The translations under genes and the position numbers were made by a program. Positions 1 to 40,370 of a DNA stretch of 64,000 nt are shown in pieces. The stretch is taken from contig NC_057866.1 in assembly GCF_019393635.1 (NCBI RefSeq), positions 279,132,874-279,196,873 of the forward strand, in the 5' to 3' direction. The notes beneath the pieces were generated by a model that was given only the letters and a program-made list of their open reading frames with translations, was not told where the DNA came from and did no database searches. This DNA is from Dromiciops gliroides. Lineage: Eukaryota; Chordata; Mammalia; Microbiotheria; Microbiotheriidae. The first letter of the stretch is position 1, and the number at the start of each line of letters is the position of its first letter.

Positions 1-147
1 TAATGTCAATAACATTCTAAACTGTAAAGTAATTCTTATTTTATCTTCTTCATTCTTTCTTCTTCTGTTTTTGCAGGCAGCTTATAATGTACTATAATAT
101 TATATTGATATCATAGTACATTGTATCTAAATTAAAAATAAACTACA

Positions 148-308
148 TGGGGGCAGCTAGGTAGCGCAGTGAATAGAGCATCGGCCCTGGATTCAGGAGG
201 ACCTGAGTTCAAATCCAGCCTCAAACACTTAACACTTACTAGCTGTGTGACCCTGGGCAAGTCACTTTACCCCAATTGCCTCACCAAAAAAATTAAATAA
301 ATAAATAG
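148..308 (+). repeat. Marsupial tRNA-derived SINE
   Basis: Head gggggcagctaggtagcgca, body ctggattcaggaggacctga, tail tgaccctgggcaagtcactt and an A-rich end. Young-looking. Confidence 0.93.
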
Positions 309-514
309 ATCTGCATGTACTGGGGAGAGCTGAGGCTCAGTCCCCCACCCCTTTTCTTTTCTTTTTTTTTAAACGGATAGGGCTGCAGGATCAAAAAATT
401 TTGAAGATCTCACTACACTAGATAGGGTAGAACTAGTAGCAAATGAAGATAGCAGCTCAATGTTTGGTAAAACAAGAACAAAACTCAGAGAAGAACTCTC
501 CTCCATTAGACAGT

Positions 515-725
515 AAGTGTTGGTCAGTTCCAGAGGTTGGGTGGAGTCTTAAGAGACATTTCAGAAGACCTGGGTTCAAATCTCACCTAAAGACATTTAC
601 TGCTTTACCTGAGCCTGGGCAAGTCTGCACTTGGTCTCTTTGGGGCTGTTTCCTCACCTATAAAATGGGCCTCTAAAGTGCCTCTCAACCCTAAATCAGC
701 GACCCTGTGATCCCACCATGGAATC
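515..725 (+). repeat. Old MIR-like SINE
   Basis: gacctgggttcaaatctcac, cctgggcaagtc, ctataaaatgggcctctaaa and a tgatcc end: the classic MIR-type layout, heavily diverged. Confidence 0.6.
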
Positions 726-1294
726 GTTTCTCTCATCTACAACCTGAGTGGGCTAAATCAGAAGTGTCAAGCTCAGTGTGGCAGCAGAGCTCCTGAGAGG
801 AGCCCAAACTGAATGGAAATGCAACTGGGAGATGTTTAACAAAGTAAGCAAAGACACAACAAAGATAATGCGGATCTGTGGTTTTCTAGGCCAAAGTGTG
901 CTGGCAGAGACCTGGTTTGTATTTAAGCCAGTCACCCTCAGCTCATTTCGGCTAATACTTACTGAGCACCCACCGACTGTGTGTCCCTACCAGGCTGGCC
1001 CTCGCCTGGAGTCAGATACAAAGTCTGGGAATTAGGCTCTGCTCCTCAAAGTGCCTGAGGCCAAGCAGGGTGACCAACCCCCCAGATACCCAATGCTACA
1101 AAGCACCCAGATGCCCAGGAGGGCCCACCTGGCACCGTGCCTTACTGCGTGTCTGGATGGTCTCATCATCCTACGCAACAGTCTACTGCTCTTCTCTAAG
1201 CATGTGTCAGCCTGACTCCTTCCCGTACCCCAGGGTCTCTGAGGGTGCCTTGGAGGCATTTACCACACACTTGCTTAAGGGCTCAACCCCTAAC

Positions 1295-1440
1295 AGGAGA
1301 ATAGAACTGGAAGGGACCTCGAGATCAGATAACCTCAATTCCCTCCACCCCCTTTACAGACACAGGAACAGTCTGTGTCTTAGGTTCTGTCTCTGGCCTC
1401 CATGAGGACATTTCTCCCTTCATTCGTTCATTAAACAAAC
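1295..1440 (-). repeat. Possible MIR fragment
   Basis: ggaagggacctcgagatcag and ctttacagacacaggaacag recall antisense MIR; weak. Confidence 0.35.
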
Positions 1441-3376
1441 CCCTGTGGGCCAGGCATCTCCTAGAGCCAAGCTTTGTTGAATGGGGGGGGAAGGTGGAGG
1501 AGCCGCCTGGCAGCTGTGGGCTGAGGGAAGGGCAGGGGGAAGCACGAAGCCCAAGATCTACAAAGGAACACAGCAGCTCAAGAGGTGCCGCCCAGCTCTC
1601 TCTTCATGACCACAGCAGTGGGTGTGGTCTTGTGGAAAGCTACAAGCCTTGGTCTATATTCATAAAACATCCGTCGCTGTGTCCAGCACATCAGGACAGG
1701 CTAAATGTCCTTATTACTGTCACTATCTAGAATCAAATTCTGTGGTGATTCTGCTTTAAAAGGCGGTTACTAAAGGACAAGGGGGGAGCCTCTTTTCCAA
1801 GCTATACTGCTAAATGTCCAACACTGATTTGATGAAGAAAACCACTTCCAAAGATAAGTGCTATTTTGGAGCATTAAAGGGAACAGACATTCTGTAAGGG
1901 TAGTCACATTTATAAAAAGTAAATAAAAAGCAATCTCATACTCTACTGCTTAAATATTTTGGGGAAAAAAAAGACTATTTGTTATTCAAATTAGGTCAAT
2001 GAGGGGAAATTCTGATCTGACCAGCCTGTGCTTTTTGGCCTTCAAGGAATCAGAATGTATAAGAAGGGCCAATGGGCAAAGAAAGCTCTGAGGACCCTTC
2101 TACCCCCTGCTAGAGACCCCAGAGAATGGGCGGGGGCCGCAGCATCTTACACCTGTTGGGGACAAATCCTGCCGCTCAAGCTCAGGGGTAGGCAGACCCT
2201 TTTCAGTCCACCAGTCCTCGAGTGCACCTCTGCCACACTACCCTCACCCCCCCCCCCACACACACTTCAGCCACATGGACGTGGTGAAAACAAACAGTAG
2301 AGACATCACATCCTTGGTCTCCACTGAAATATTCAGGTGGTCCTCACTGCCTCCTATGCAGTCCTAGTTTCCTCCCAGACTAATATAAAAGGAAAATGAT
2401 CAAAAAGCTCTCATTGATGTAATCAGGACAGATTTCTGATCTCTTCCACTCCATCCAACAGCCCGAAGGACCCGGTCAGCTTTGGAGGCCCACTGTGATT
2501 GTCCCATGTGCACATCACTGCGGTCACTCACAAAGGGGCCTTTCAAAGGCCTGTGGGTATTCCTGAACAGAAGCCCCCTCCTTTTCAGACACCCAGAGCC
2601 AGCTGGGTCCCTCCCCCGTTCCAGCTCCACCCACACCCAGCAGCCCTACCATTCTTAGCACAAGGAGAGGGAGAAGTCTCCCCTCCCCCTGAGCCTACGC
2701 CACAGGAATACGATACATGTGAACACAGCGGCCGCAGGGGCCAAGGCTGTGTGGCAAACAGCCCCCTCTCAGGTGCACCCCCTCCCAACGTCCCCATTGT
2801 ACTCTGCGGGGAACAGAGTTCAAAAATGATCTCAGCTGCAGCAAAGCCAGGGCACAGAACATTTCAGGAAGCGAGTGTTGGAGAGAGGTCACAGCTTGGT
2901 TTTAAAATAAGGCTTGGGTCTGGGCAGGCGCAGGTTCCCACCAAGTCCCTATTCCCTGACAAGTAGGAAAAAGACATACCCAAAGGGATAGAAGCAGAGG
3001 CCAATCAGGACTGAATCGCGTACTTGTTCAAGCCCTGAGCACAGCTACCATAAGATAACATTACTTAGGAATGAAGGGAGACTGGCTTTTCCCAGATCAA
3101 AACAGCAAGATGTGGCTGGTGGGCAGCAAACATCCAAGACAGTGGGGAGGACAAGGACCTTTCCTTCTCAGGCTACCTGTTGTCTGGACAACAAAATCAT
3201 TTATATAGCGGGGGTGGGAAAGCGAGGTTGACTTTAGGTAAGGACTGCTCTTGGGCCACAGAACAGCCTGAAGGGTCTAGGACAAGAGAAGTAATCTGGA
3301 GCCACTCTGCCTGGCTTCAAATTGCTCCAAAGGAGCACTCCATATCCTATCCAGGCCAGTGCTAGTCTCTACTTTG

Positions 3377-3529
3377 TTTTGTTTTGGTCTTTTTGCAGAG
3401 CAATGAGGGTTAAGTGACTTGCCCAGGGTCACACAGCTAGTAAGTGTCAGATGTCTGAGGCTGGATTTGAACTCAGGTCCTCCTGAATCCAGGGCCAGTG
3501 CTTTATCTATTGTGCCACCTAACTGCCCT
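3377..3529 (-). repeat. Marsupial tRNA-derived SINE with 16-bp TSD
   Basis: Antisense copy flanked by perfect gctagtctctactttg at 3,361-3,376 and 3,530-3,545. Confidence 0.96.
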
Positions 3530-3947
3530 GCTAGTCTCTACTTTGGCTGATTGGAAGCCCAGAAAGGTAGGAACCCCACCATGGGCCAGGAGTAGAACCA
3601 ATGGAAAAATGAACCAGCAGAAATGACACAGCCTCTCCAGGAGGTGCAAGCAGGCATTCACTCAGATCCCCACAGGCAGGAGTGATTCTTCCACAAGGGA
3701 CCTCAAAGGTATCAGCAACAGTGATGAAGCCTTGGGCTAGAAACCCTAAGAGAAAAAGCCAGTCCAGTTTAAAGGGCAACATGCTTGAATATTTTGCTTT
3801 CCCTTTGATTTTTCTCATTGGAATGTATTGGGGTAGCATAATGTCCCAACTTAAACATCTAACTTACTTAATATTCCTTCATTGTGTTATCTGTTTCCTC
3901 CTCATTCACAGAGCAAAAATTTTTTGGTATAATGGCACAGGCTGAGA

Positions 3948-4415
3948 ATGTGTTTAATATTAGTAGAAATATTATGTATGCCTGCAGTTGAAATAAATTC
4001 TAATACTATACTCATGAAAGTTCAAATAACTACAAATCTCATTCTCGCTATTATCATTGTTGTAATATGGAAAGAGATTAAAGGGATGCCACATGGTGAG
4101 AGAGACGCTAGGATAGCTCCCTCTGCTGGAGATAACCCAGCTTCAGAAACAGATATTGACCAGTGTTTAGAATCAGAGCAGCAGAAACTGCTCCCCCTGC
4201 AGGAAGCTATAGAACATACTAAAAAAGGAACGCCAATTCAAGTTAGAAAATATAGCCCCTTTAAACCAAGTGACTTGAGTGCATGGAAAACAATCTTCCC
4301 TAGTTTTGAGAAAAATCCAAACACTGTAATTTCACAGTTAAAGACTATATTTAATATATATCAACCCACTTGGGCTGATGTTACTTGCCTTATGGAAACT
4401 TTACTATCCAAGTGA
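3948..4415 (+). pseudogene. gag: Gammaretrovirus-like gag, N-terminal capsid part (frame broken at its end)
   Basis: An open frame of 155 codons. Its last 60 or so residues match the start of a gammaretrovirus-type capsid: a PFKPSDLSAWK block, a spaced PSF, then QPTWADV and LMETLLS. Before it is a short LPLQEA-containing linker of the kind that precedes capsid. The first 60 or so residues (including a hydrophobic ILAIIIVVI stretch) are not recognisable as matrix, so the 5' part of gag is deleted, replaced or very diverged. The frame closes at TGA 4413-4415, whereas homology continues in the +1 frame, so a single small indel lies near 4,400-4,415. No ancestral sequence is reconstructed here. 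Confidence 0.75.
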
Positions 4416-5391
4416 AATTACAGATATCTCAGCAGGAAATACCCTTGTTTCCAAAGGCCAGGCAGTTGTTGCATGGCCTCTCAGGGACCCGAATTGGAAT
4501 TATAACAATGACCAACAATTCCAAGAATTAAAAGATGCTAGGGAAACACTTCTGAAGGGAATGGAATCTTGCTCTAGAAAATCCGAAAACTGGCAGAAAT
4601 TCTTAAGCCTACCTCAGGAGGCTAACGAAAGACCAAACAGATTTTATGATAGACTTTGTGAGGCCACTAGACAGTACGCCAGATTGGATCCATTAGATTT
4701 GAGAGATTCCTATATTGTACTTAACACATTCGTTTACAATTCATTGCCAGAAATTCACAAATATTTTCTGACACAATGTCCAGATTGGAAAAATATGACT
4801 ATAGATAGGCTTAAGGAAGTTGCCACCTCTGTCTTTGAGTCAAATGAGGAGAATAAGCCTAAACAGAGCATTCCGGCACCAGCGCTTTCTGGTCAGGCAT
4901 CTAAAGGTCAGCGCAAAACCTTTAAGTATGATGACTATAGAGCAGAGGCTCTCCTTCACCAGCAAAAGAGATTGGAATGCTATAGCAAGGCAAAAGCAGC
5001 TTATCACAGGGAGGAAAAAAATATTGCCACATATTATGCACAGCAGGGTAGTGTCCACAAGGAGAAGATGAGAGAAGCCAACCATCTTGCTGCTGTGGAG
5101 ATATTTGAGAAAGTCAATGCTTCCCTACTACCAAAGAATGTTTTGGACCTCCATGGACTCCACATAGATGAAGCCATAAATCATTTAATAACTGTACTGC
5201 AACAAAAAACTGAAGAGCATAAGCAGAATGGTGGTAAACCATATCTCTCTGTGATTACGGGAAGAGGAAAGCATAGTCCGGGAGGAGTTGCTAGAATCAA
5301 ACCAGAAGTCATTAAATATCTCACAAGCCACAACTTCAGGTTCTCTGAAATTAAACCAGGGTGCTTGAAAGTTATACTGAAAAAAAGCTAG
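4378..5391 (+). CDS. Chimeric ORF: retroviral gag capsid fused in frame to N4BP2 DUF1771-Smr domains
   Basis: An uninterrupted 337-codon frame. Residues about 13-155 continue the gag capsid (PLRDPNWNYN, then the RLCEATRQYARLDPLD helix region corresponding to the capsid C-terminal domain). After a linker (about 156-181), residues 182-337 match the C-terminus of NEDD4-binding protein 2: DUF1771 helices (KYDDYRAEALLHQQKRLECY, EANHLAAVEIFEKVNA) and an Smr domain with DLHGLH at residues 257-262 and GRG at 295-297, ending GCLKVILKKS then stop. In N4BP2 this end carries the Smr nuclease-like domain. Both Smr signature motifs are intact and no intron interrupts the host part, so it came from spliced RNA. 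The ATG at 4378 lies in the shifted frame just before the gag frame break; the ancestral start was probably upstream. Whether it is expressed is unknown. Confidence 0.85.
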   Translation: MLLALWKLYYPSEITDISAGNTLVSKGQAVVAWPLRDPNWNYNNDQQFQELKDARETLLKGMESCSRKSENWQKFLSLPQEANERPNRFYDRLCEATRQYARLDPLDLRDSYIVLNTFVYNSLPEIHKYFLTQCPDWKNMTIDRLKEVATSVFESNEENKPKQSIPAPALSGQASKGQRKTFKYDDYRAEALLHQQKRLECYSKAKAAYHREEKNIATYYAQQGSVHKEKMREANHLAAVEIFEKVNASLLPKNVLDLHGLHIDEAINHLITVLQQKTEEHKQNGGKPYLSVITGRGKHSPGGVARIKPEVIKYLTSHNFRFSEIKPGCLKVILKKS

Positions 5392-6114
5392 TACTTTTGT
5401 TGAGCTATTGTAGCCTTTGCAAAATATAACCAGCTGAATGTAATCATTCATCAGCTGAATCAGCCCCTATTGAAAATCAGTGGCACAGACAAAGCTGATG
5501 CTAAAGAACTCCACATTTTCTACCATACAAAACATTATGACAGCATTAGAAAAATCAATGACAATTCAGAAACCCCTGCCACTTTAGCATGCAGAGAATT
5601 GGGGAACCAGTTAAAACAATGTGGCATACCCCAAATTCTAGCAGCTTAAATACCTTAAAATTTAATAAGCATTTCCTTCCACAGGCAAACCACTGAAGCA
5701 CATGGCCTGGTTTTCTGGCCCACCTCAATCTCCCCCACCCTTTCCCCTTCCTGTACCTATCCTTTAATCCTTTTTTTGTGTTTTCTGTTTTGGCCTTTGA
5801 AAGGCACTGAAAAGGCTGGGAATTCACCACACCTTTAAGTTCTTTAGGAGCACACAAGAGTGCTAGCAAAGCTTTTGCTTTTTGGTTTTGGTTTTGCTTT
5901 GGTTTTTGACTTTTGTTTCTTTTGCTTTTTTGTTTTAAACTCAATTTTGTAAACTAAGTAACTTTTCAAAGTCATTTTAAGTATATGCTGTGGGTGGGGC
6001 CATTGGGCCTCAGAAGCTACCAGAATTCTTTTTTTTTTCTTTCTTTTTGAGAGAACCATGAGTTCAAATGAGTTTTTTTTCTCTTTTATGAGATTCTGTT
6101 TAAAAAAAAAAAAA
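5392..6114 (+). other. Presumed captured N4BP2 3'-UTR ending in an A tract
   Basis: Directly after the N4BP2-type stop codon is about 710 nt of AT-rich noncoding sequence with no retroviral coding similarity, ending in 14 adenines and a G run (6,101-6,120). The most economical reading is N4BP2 3'-UTR ending at or near a poly(A) tail. The 3'-UTR identity is inferred from position, not recognised directly. The sequence from 6,121 to about 6,800 could be further UTR or viral. Confidence 0.5.
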
Positions 6115-6120
6115 AGGGGG

Positions 6121-6866
6121 GTTATTGAACCCTATTGCTTGATCTATCAATGAACATACTGAATATTGAATCTTGCTAATTGAAGCCTTATTCCTTTTTG
6201 ATAAATTGATCACTTTAAGTATCTGCTACTGTTATACTAAAGAATTCATGTATAAGATGATGTGGTTTACTTGCTAAAAGAAGATTATGTAATAATGTCT
6301 AATATAATCAGCTATTTACATTCATTTATCATTTATATGTCATTATACTCTGGGTATGGTTTGGAATTATTGTATATATCACTAGTATATCCTCAGTTAT
6401 GCAGCATAGCACGTATTTTTACCATCATACTGTCTTTGGTAAAATTAATATGAGATTTAGGAAGTATGGAAACTTATCGTTTCAGAGACTAACTTACTGT
6501 AAACTTTAATGCAGGCCCTGGAGAGAATATGTGTGCAACAAAAGGAGAGACAGGTATAGGTAAGTCCATGGTTTGCTTATGATGGCGACTATGTAGAGCA
6601 TAATTTCTAGACACAGTCCAGTTTTGTCCTCTCTCCCTCCTAAAATAACCTAATTTAACAGAACTTGTTTTCTTTTTGTCTCACTCAGTCTAATCACCTG
6701 TGGCCTAGCACAATCACTGGCTGTCTCAAAACCATGAGATATGGTATGATAATCTTTCCATAACATTTTTCAGGTGTCATGAACACATACTAAATTTGGC
6801 TTTGATCCAGACACATGGTGGTAAAAAGTGTTATAGATTATATAATTACCTCAACCCTCTATTATA
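6121..6866 (+). other. Noncoding 3' part of the retroviral element, origin unassigned
   Basis: AT-rich sequence between the A tract and the first polypurine-like motif. No coding similarity (in particular no envelope) was recognised. It could be more host UTR, decayed viral 3' sequence or an unrelated insertion. Confidence 0.4.
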
Positions 6867-7353
6867 TAAAGGAGGGAATGTAATGGAATTTATTAATTTG
6901 ATCATTGACAACGCTATGCTAAGGTTTAGTAAAAAATCCAGCAATTCAAAGAAGAGAATCCAGCTTTTCAGACCAGAGTCCAGAATCCAGTTTTCCAGAT
7001 CAGAGTCCAGAGCCCAGAGCCCAGTTTTCCAGAATAGAATCCAGTTTCCTCCTGATGACATCTTACCACTTCAAGAAGACAAGAGAACTCAAGAGACTTT
7101 ATATGAACAGTTTTGTTTTGTTAGTTTTTGTTATCTCCTGTTATCATATACCATCTTTAACATGTACTCTCTGCAGAGGCCCTCTCTCTGCAAGACCAAT
7201 GTCAAAACGTCACGTTCATGACGGACTGCCCCTCTGGATAAAACTTTTCTCTCTCCGTTTTTCTATATTGATATTAACATATTAGCTAGTACAGGATATT
7301 ATTTTTGGCTGTTTTGTTGAGCAAACTTATTCATTTTTCAAATGAAACAAAGG
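6867..7353 (+). other. First polypurine-tract-like motif followed by U3-like direct repeats
   Basis: aaaggagggaatgtaatgg at about 6,867 resembles a polypurine tract plus an LTR start (TGTAATGG). It is followed at 6,955-7,045 by short direct repeats of the type agagtccagaatccag/ttttccagat, as seen in LTR enhancer regions. It may be a second LTR family or the retained 3' leader of the provirus. Confidence 0.4.
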
Positions 7354-7840
7354 GGGGAATGTGGTAAAAAACCCGAAAGTTTTAGCTGAATCATTTGAGA
7401 GTTGAGTGCATGCTACTGAAGCGGCTTTTGAAGGACCTCCCTTTTGGGGTGGAGACTGTGACGAATTTCCGGGACACCAGTTCAAAAGAGGGTGGTGGTT
7501 CAGGCTCTCTCTCTGACGTTTCAGCTTAGCTGTGGCAGCACATGCTTTTGGTGTTCCGTGCTGGTTCTCAGCCTGGCAGGCAGTTTGGGATTCGGTGAGT
7601 TTTATAAAGGAATATAGACTAAGCTTAGATCTAAGATTATTCATTTGTATTTCTACTTTCCTATTTCCCTAATTGGTATCACCTCTTGTTGTCTAATTCC
7701 CAAACAATAAAAACGAATCCCTCACTGATTAAAGCTCAGAGGCTTCTTCTTCTTGGTCTAGGAGATATATGAGGGAAAAGTTAAAAGGGGGAGTTTAATG
7801 CTCATATATCCAATTTTAAATCTCATACCCTGCTCAAGTA
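7354..7840 (+). repeat. Putative 3' LTR of the gag-N4BP2 element
   Basis: Begins TGTGGTAAAAAACCC immediately after the polypurine tract aaaggggggaatg, contains TATAAA-like ttttataaagg (about 7,599), AATAAA (about 7,706) and a downstream TC-rich stretch (cttcttcttcttgg) of the kind found in R/U5. The right boundary is uncertain (7,730-7,850). Confidence 0.55.
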
Positions 7841-9118
7841 TAGGACTGACAAATTTGAGAAGATGCCCACCCAACAATGGCTGGTAAGAAAGGATCTTGC
7901 AGATGTCTTGTAAAATGAATCAAGAATACTCTGCACTAAAAGGGGGGAAGGGGCAATGAACGAACAGAAACACATTGAGTCCTGACTTTGTGCCAGGACC
8001 TGCATTAAGCCCCAGGAATAAACACTCCAGAGTGTGACAGTTTCTGCTCCCAAAGAGCTAAGGAAGATAATACACACTCAGGACTCTCCCGCACAGTCAA
8101 CTGTCCCTGGGCTCAGGCCATGCCAAGCCCTTCTCCTACATGATCACAGAAAGGTGATTCAATGATGGGTGCTGATGAGCCCACCACCAATCAAAATAGG
8201 AAAGAGAGGCCACAGAAGGGGGCTCAGGACAAAGCCCTGTAGGACACCCCAGGTCAGAGGGCATGACTGGGAGGAGGGCTCAGCAAAGGAGAATGAGGAG
8301 GAGTGGTCAGAGAGGCAGGAGGAGAACCAGGAGAGAACAGAGTCCTGAGGAGGAGTGATCCACAGTGTCAAAGGCAGCAGAAGTCAAGGAGAGTGAAGAT
8401 ATGGAGAAGCTGCTGGGCTGGGCAAGTCAAAGGATGGATCTGAAGGGAGCAGACTTGTTGGGAGTGCCAGGGTGAAGGGATCTCAGTGGCGTAACATAGA
8501 TGTGGGGAGGCCCCAGTGCATGCGTGCGTGACTCTCCCCACCTGCACTCAGCAGCCGGTGTGTGGGAGCAAAGGTGACCACTGGTGGCAATGTCCAAGGC
8601 TGGGGCTTGGTAGGGCAAGCCCTTCAAAGGATAAGGAGCAAGGGACTCAAGAGAAGAGGACACACTGTAGACCTGAACTACCAGGGGCACCAGACAGCAC
8701 AGAGGACCACACTGGAGTCAGGAAGATCTGAGTTCAAATGTGGCCTCAGACAATTACTAGCTCTAGCTGTGTGACCCTGGGTATAAGTCACTTTGTTGTG
8801 TTCACTTCAGGTTCCTCAAATGGTATTCATAACAGCCCCTTACTTGCGGGGTTACTGTGTGGACCAAATGAGATCCCATTTTTAAAGTGCTTAGCACGGA
8901 GCCTGGTGCAAAATAGGTGCTGTGTGAACGCTAACTTGTGTTACTCTCAGCCACAGAAGGTCAGCCACCGCCTCTCTATACCGTCAGACACTCACCAATC
9001 AAATCAGCATATGGGGGTGAGGGAGAATGGATGGATAACTGTGCTTTAATTAACAAACATAACCCATTTTCTATAGGCTAAACACAATCACATTTGTGAA
9101 CCTCGTATGAGAACTTAC
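7841..9118. other. Intron 6 sequence between the retroviral element and exon 6
   Basis: Contains an old repeat-like block (8,160-8,410, purine-rich, e.g. gccctgtaggacaccccagg) and a MIR-like SINE (8,690-8,945). No exon seen. Confidence 0.4.
8690..8945 (+). repeat. Old MIR-like SINE
   Basis: ctggagtcaggaagatctga, ctagctgtgtgaccctgggt, gggttactgtgtggaccaaa and aaagtgcttagcacggagcc cover most of a MIR-type element. Confidence 0.65.
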
Positions 9119-39192
<30,074 letters not shown>

Positions 39193-39670
39193 CGCCCGAG
39201 CTCCGGTGCCCCTGCTGCCGCCGCTGCTGCCCCAAGCCTCCCGAACTGACCGTCCGACCGACAGCCGGCTAGACAACCGCCGCCCCGCCCCGTGCCGCGC
39301 CGAGGGAGAGGAACTGCGCCTGCGCAGCCCAAACTCAGACTCTGCCTCCAGCCATGGCGTCTCTCCGGCTCCGCCCCTGACGCTGCGCCTGTTTCCTGGC
39401 CCCGCCTCCTGAATACCCGCGGCTTCTTTCTCCGCCCCTTTCCCCCCCTCCATGTTCCCTATGGCCCCGCCCCCTGCCTATATCTCCGGCCACGCCCCCT
39501 CATGTCTCCAACCCCTCTGTAATTCCAATTCTGACCACACCCCATTTGTGTTACACGCCTTTTCCCCCAGCCTAGGTGGAGCTCCTTAGATGCCTCCTCC
39601 CCGCCCACCCCCAGCTTTGGAAGTGTCTCTTTGTAGAGAAAGACCACTAGGCCTGGGTCTTTCTTGACTG

Positions 39671-39943
39671 ACTCCTCCCCCTATCCCCTGAGTGTGTCTG
39701 ACTCCCCCCCCCCACCCATGGGTGTGTCTGTGACTCCTCCCTCTATTCCCTGAGTGTGTCGGTGACTCCCCCTCCTACCCATGGGTGTGTCTGTGACTCC
39801 TCCCCTTATCCCCTGAGTGTGTCTGTGACTCCCCCCCATGGGTGTGTCTGTGACTCCTCCCTCTATTCCCTGAGTGTGTCTGTGACTCCCCCTCCTACCC
39901 GTGGGTGTGTCTGTGACTCCTCCCTCCATCCCCTGGGTGTAGC
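39671..39943. repeat. Minisatellite of about 30-32-bp units beside the CpG island
   Basis: Eight to nine tandem units alternate between two forms: tgtgtctgtgactcctccct + ctattccctgag, and tgtgtctgtgactccccctc + ctacccatggg. It is C-rich on the plus strand and ends at about 39,943. Confidence 0.92.
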
Positions 39944-40204
39944 TCTCATTGTTCCATTCCAGTTCTGCCCCCCTTTTCCATTTCAGTGTTTGGGTGATGC
40001 CCCCTCACTTCAGTAGAGAAGTGCTTGTTCTGGCTGGGTGGAGGGAGTTTCCTCCTCTGGAAGGTCCTTTATCAGTGACATCCCAGGTCCAGTCCTAAGC
40101 AGGCAGGCTTGCTTGCCTTGGCTTCTGTCTTTCAGAGACCCCTAAATTTACATCTTTAGGTTGGGTCCCTTCTACCTCTAAATTCCATGAACCCAAGAGT
40201 CAGG

Positions 40205-40370
40205 CATTCCAGAATCTTGCCAGTGATCCGGGTCACTGGAGGAACTGAGGCAAACAGGGTTAAGTGACTCGCTCAAGGTCACACAGAAAGAAGACTTGAA
40301 TTCAGGAACTTGAGTCTCCTGCCTACAGGCTGAGCACCATATAACCACTGCTCCACACAGCTGCCCCTGG
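40205..40370 (-). repeat. Diverged tRNA-derived SINE
   Basis: gttaagtgactcgctcaagg and caggaacttgagtctcctgc; older than the other copies. Confidence 0.65.

Larger units (their letters stand above)
305..3360. other. Presumed intron or flanking sequence without recognised gene
   Basis: Apart from the MIR-like pieces at 515-725 and 1,295-1,440, no repeat or exon was recognised. It was searched on the minus strand for the missing TUSC3-like exons without success. Confidence 0.5.
3930..7840 (+). mobile_element. Defective endogenous retrovirus-like element carrying captured N4BP2 sequence
   Basis: In order on the plus strand: gag capsid-like coding sequence (about 4,150-4,860), an in-frame N4BP2 C-terminal coding segment (about 4,900-5,391), presumed N4BP2 3'-UTR, an A tract (6,101-6,114), a noncoding 3' region, a retroviral-type polypurine tract (aaaggggggaatgt, ending about 7,357) and an LTR-like stretch beginning TGTGGTAA with an AATAAA at about 7,706. 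No pol or env coding was recognised, nor a primer-binding site or a 5' LTR matching the 3' one. Both ends are approximate. It is antisense to the TUSC3-like gene, as usual for intronic proviruses that persist. The layout recalls acutely transducing gag-host-gene retroviruses. Confidence 0.7.

Noticed and set aside
3540-3930. A 5' LTR for the gag-N4BP2 element
   Set aside because: No similarity to 7,354-7,840 and no primer-binding-site motif could be seen.
6796-7221. A 141-codon open frame as retroviral envelope remnant
   Set aside because: No envelope motifs; the frame crosses the polypurine-like motif and U3-like repeats, so it is noncoding.
1-9118. Remaining exons of the TUSC3-like gene
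   Set aside because: The minus strand was searched for the SYIHGSSQAQF and SKYHGYPYS regions and nothing fitted; they most likely lie to the left of the window.
39681-39929. Repetitive open frame on the minus strand (TDTP.GRRGSHRHTQG units)
   Set aside because: It is a translation of the minisatellite, not a gene.
39671-39943. Evenly spaced direct repeats resembling a CRISPR array
   Set aside because: Mammalian context, contiguous units without unique spacers; a minisatellite.
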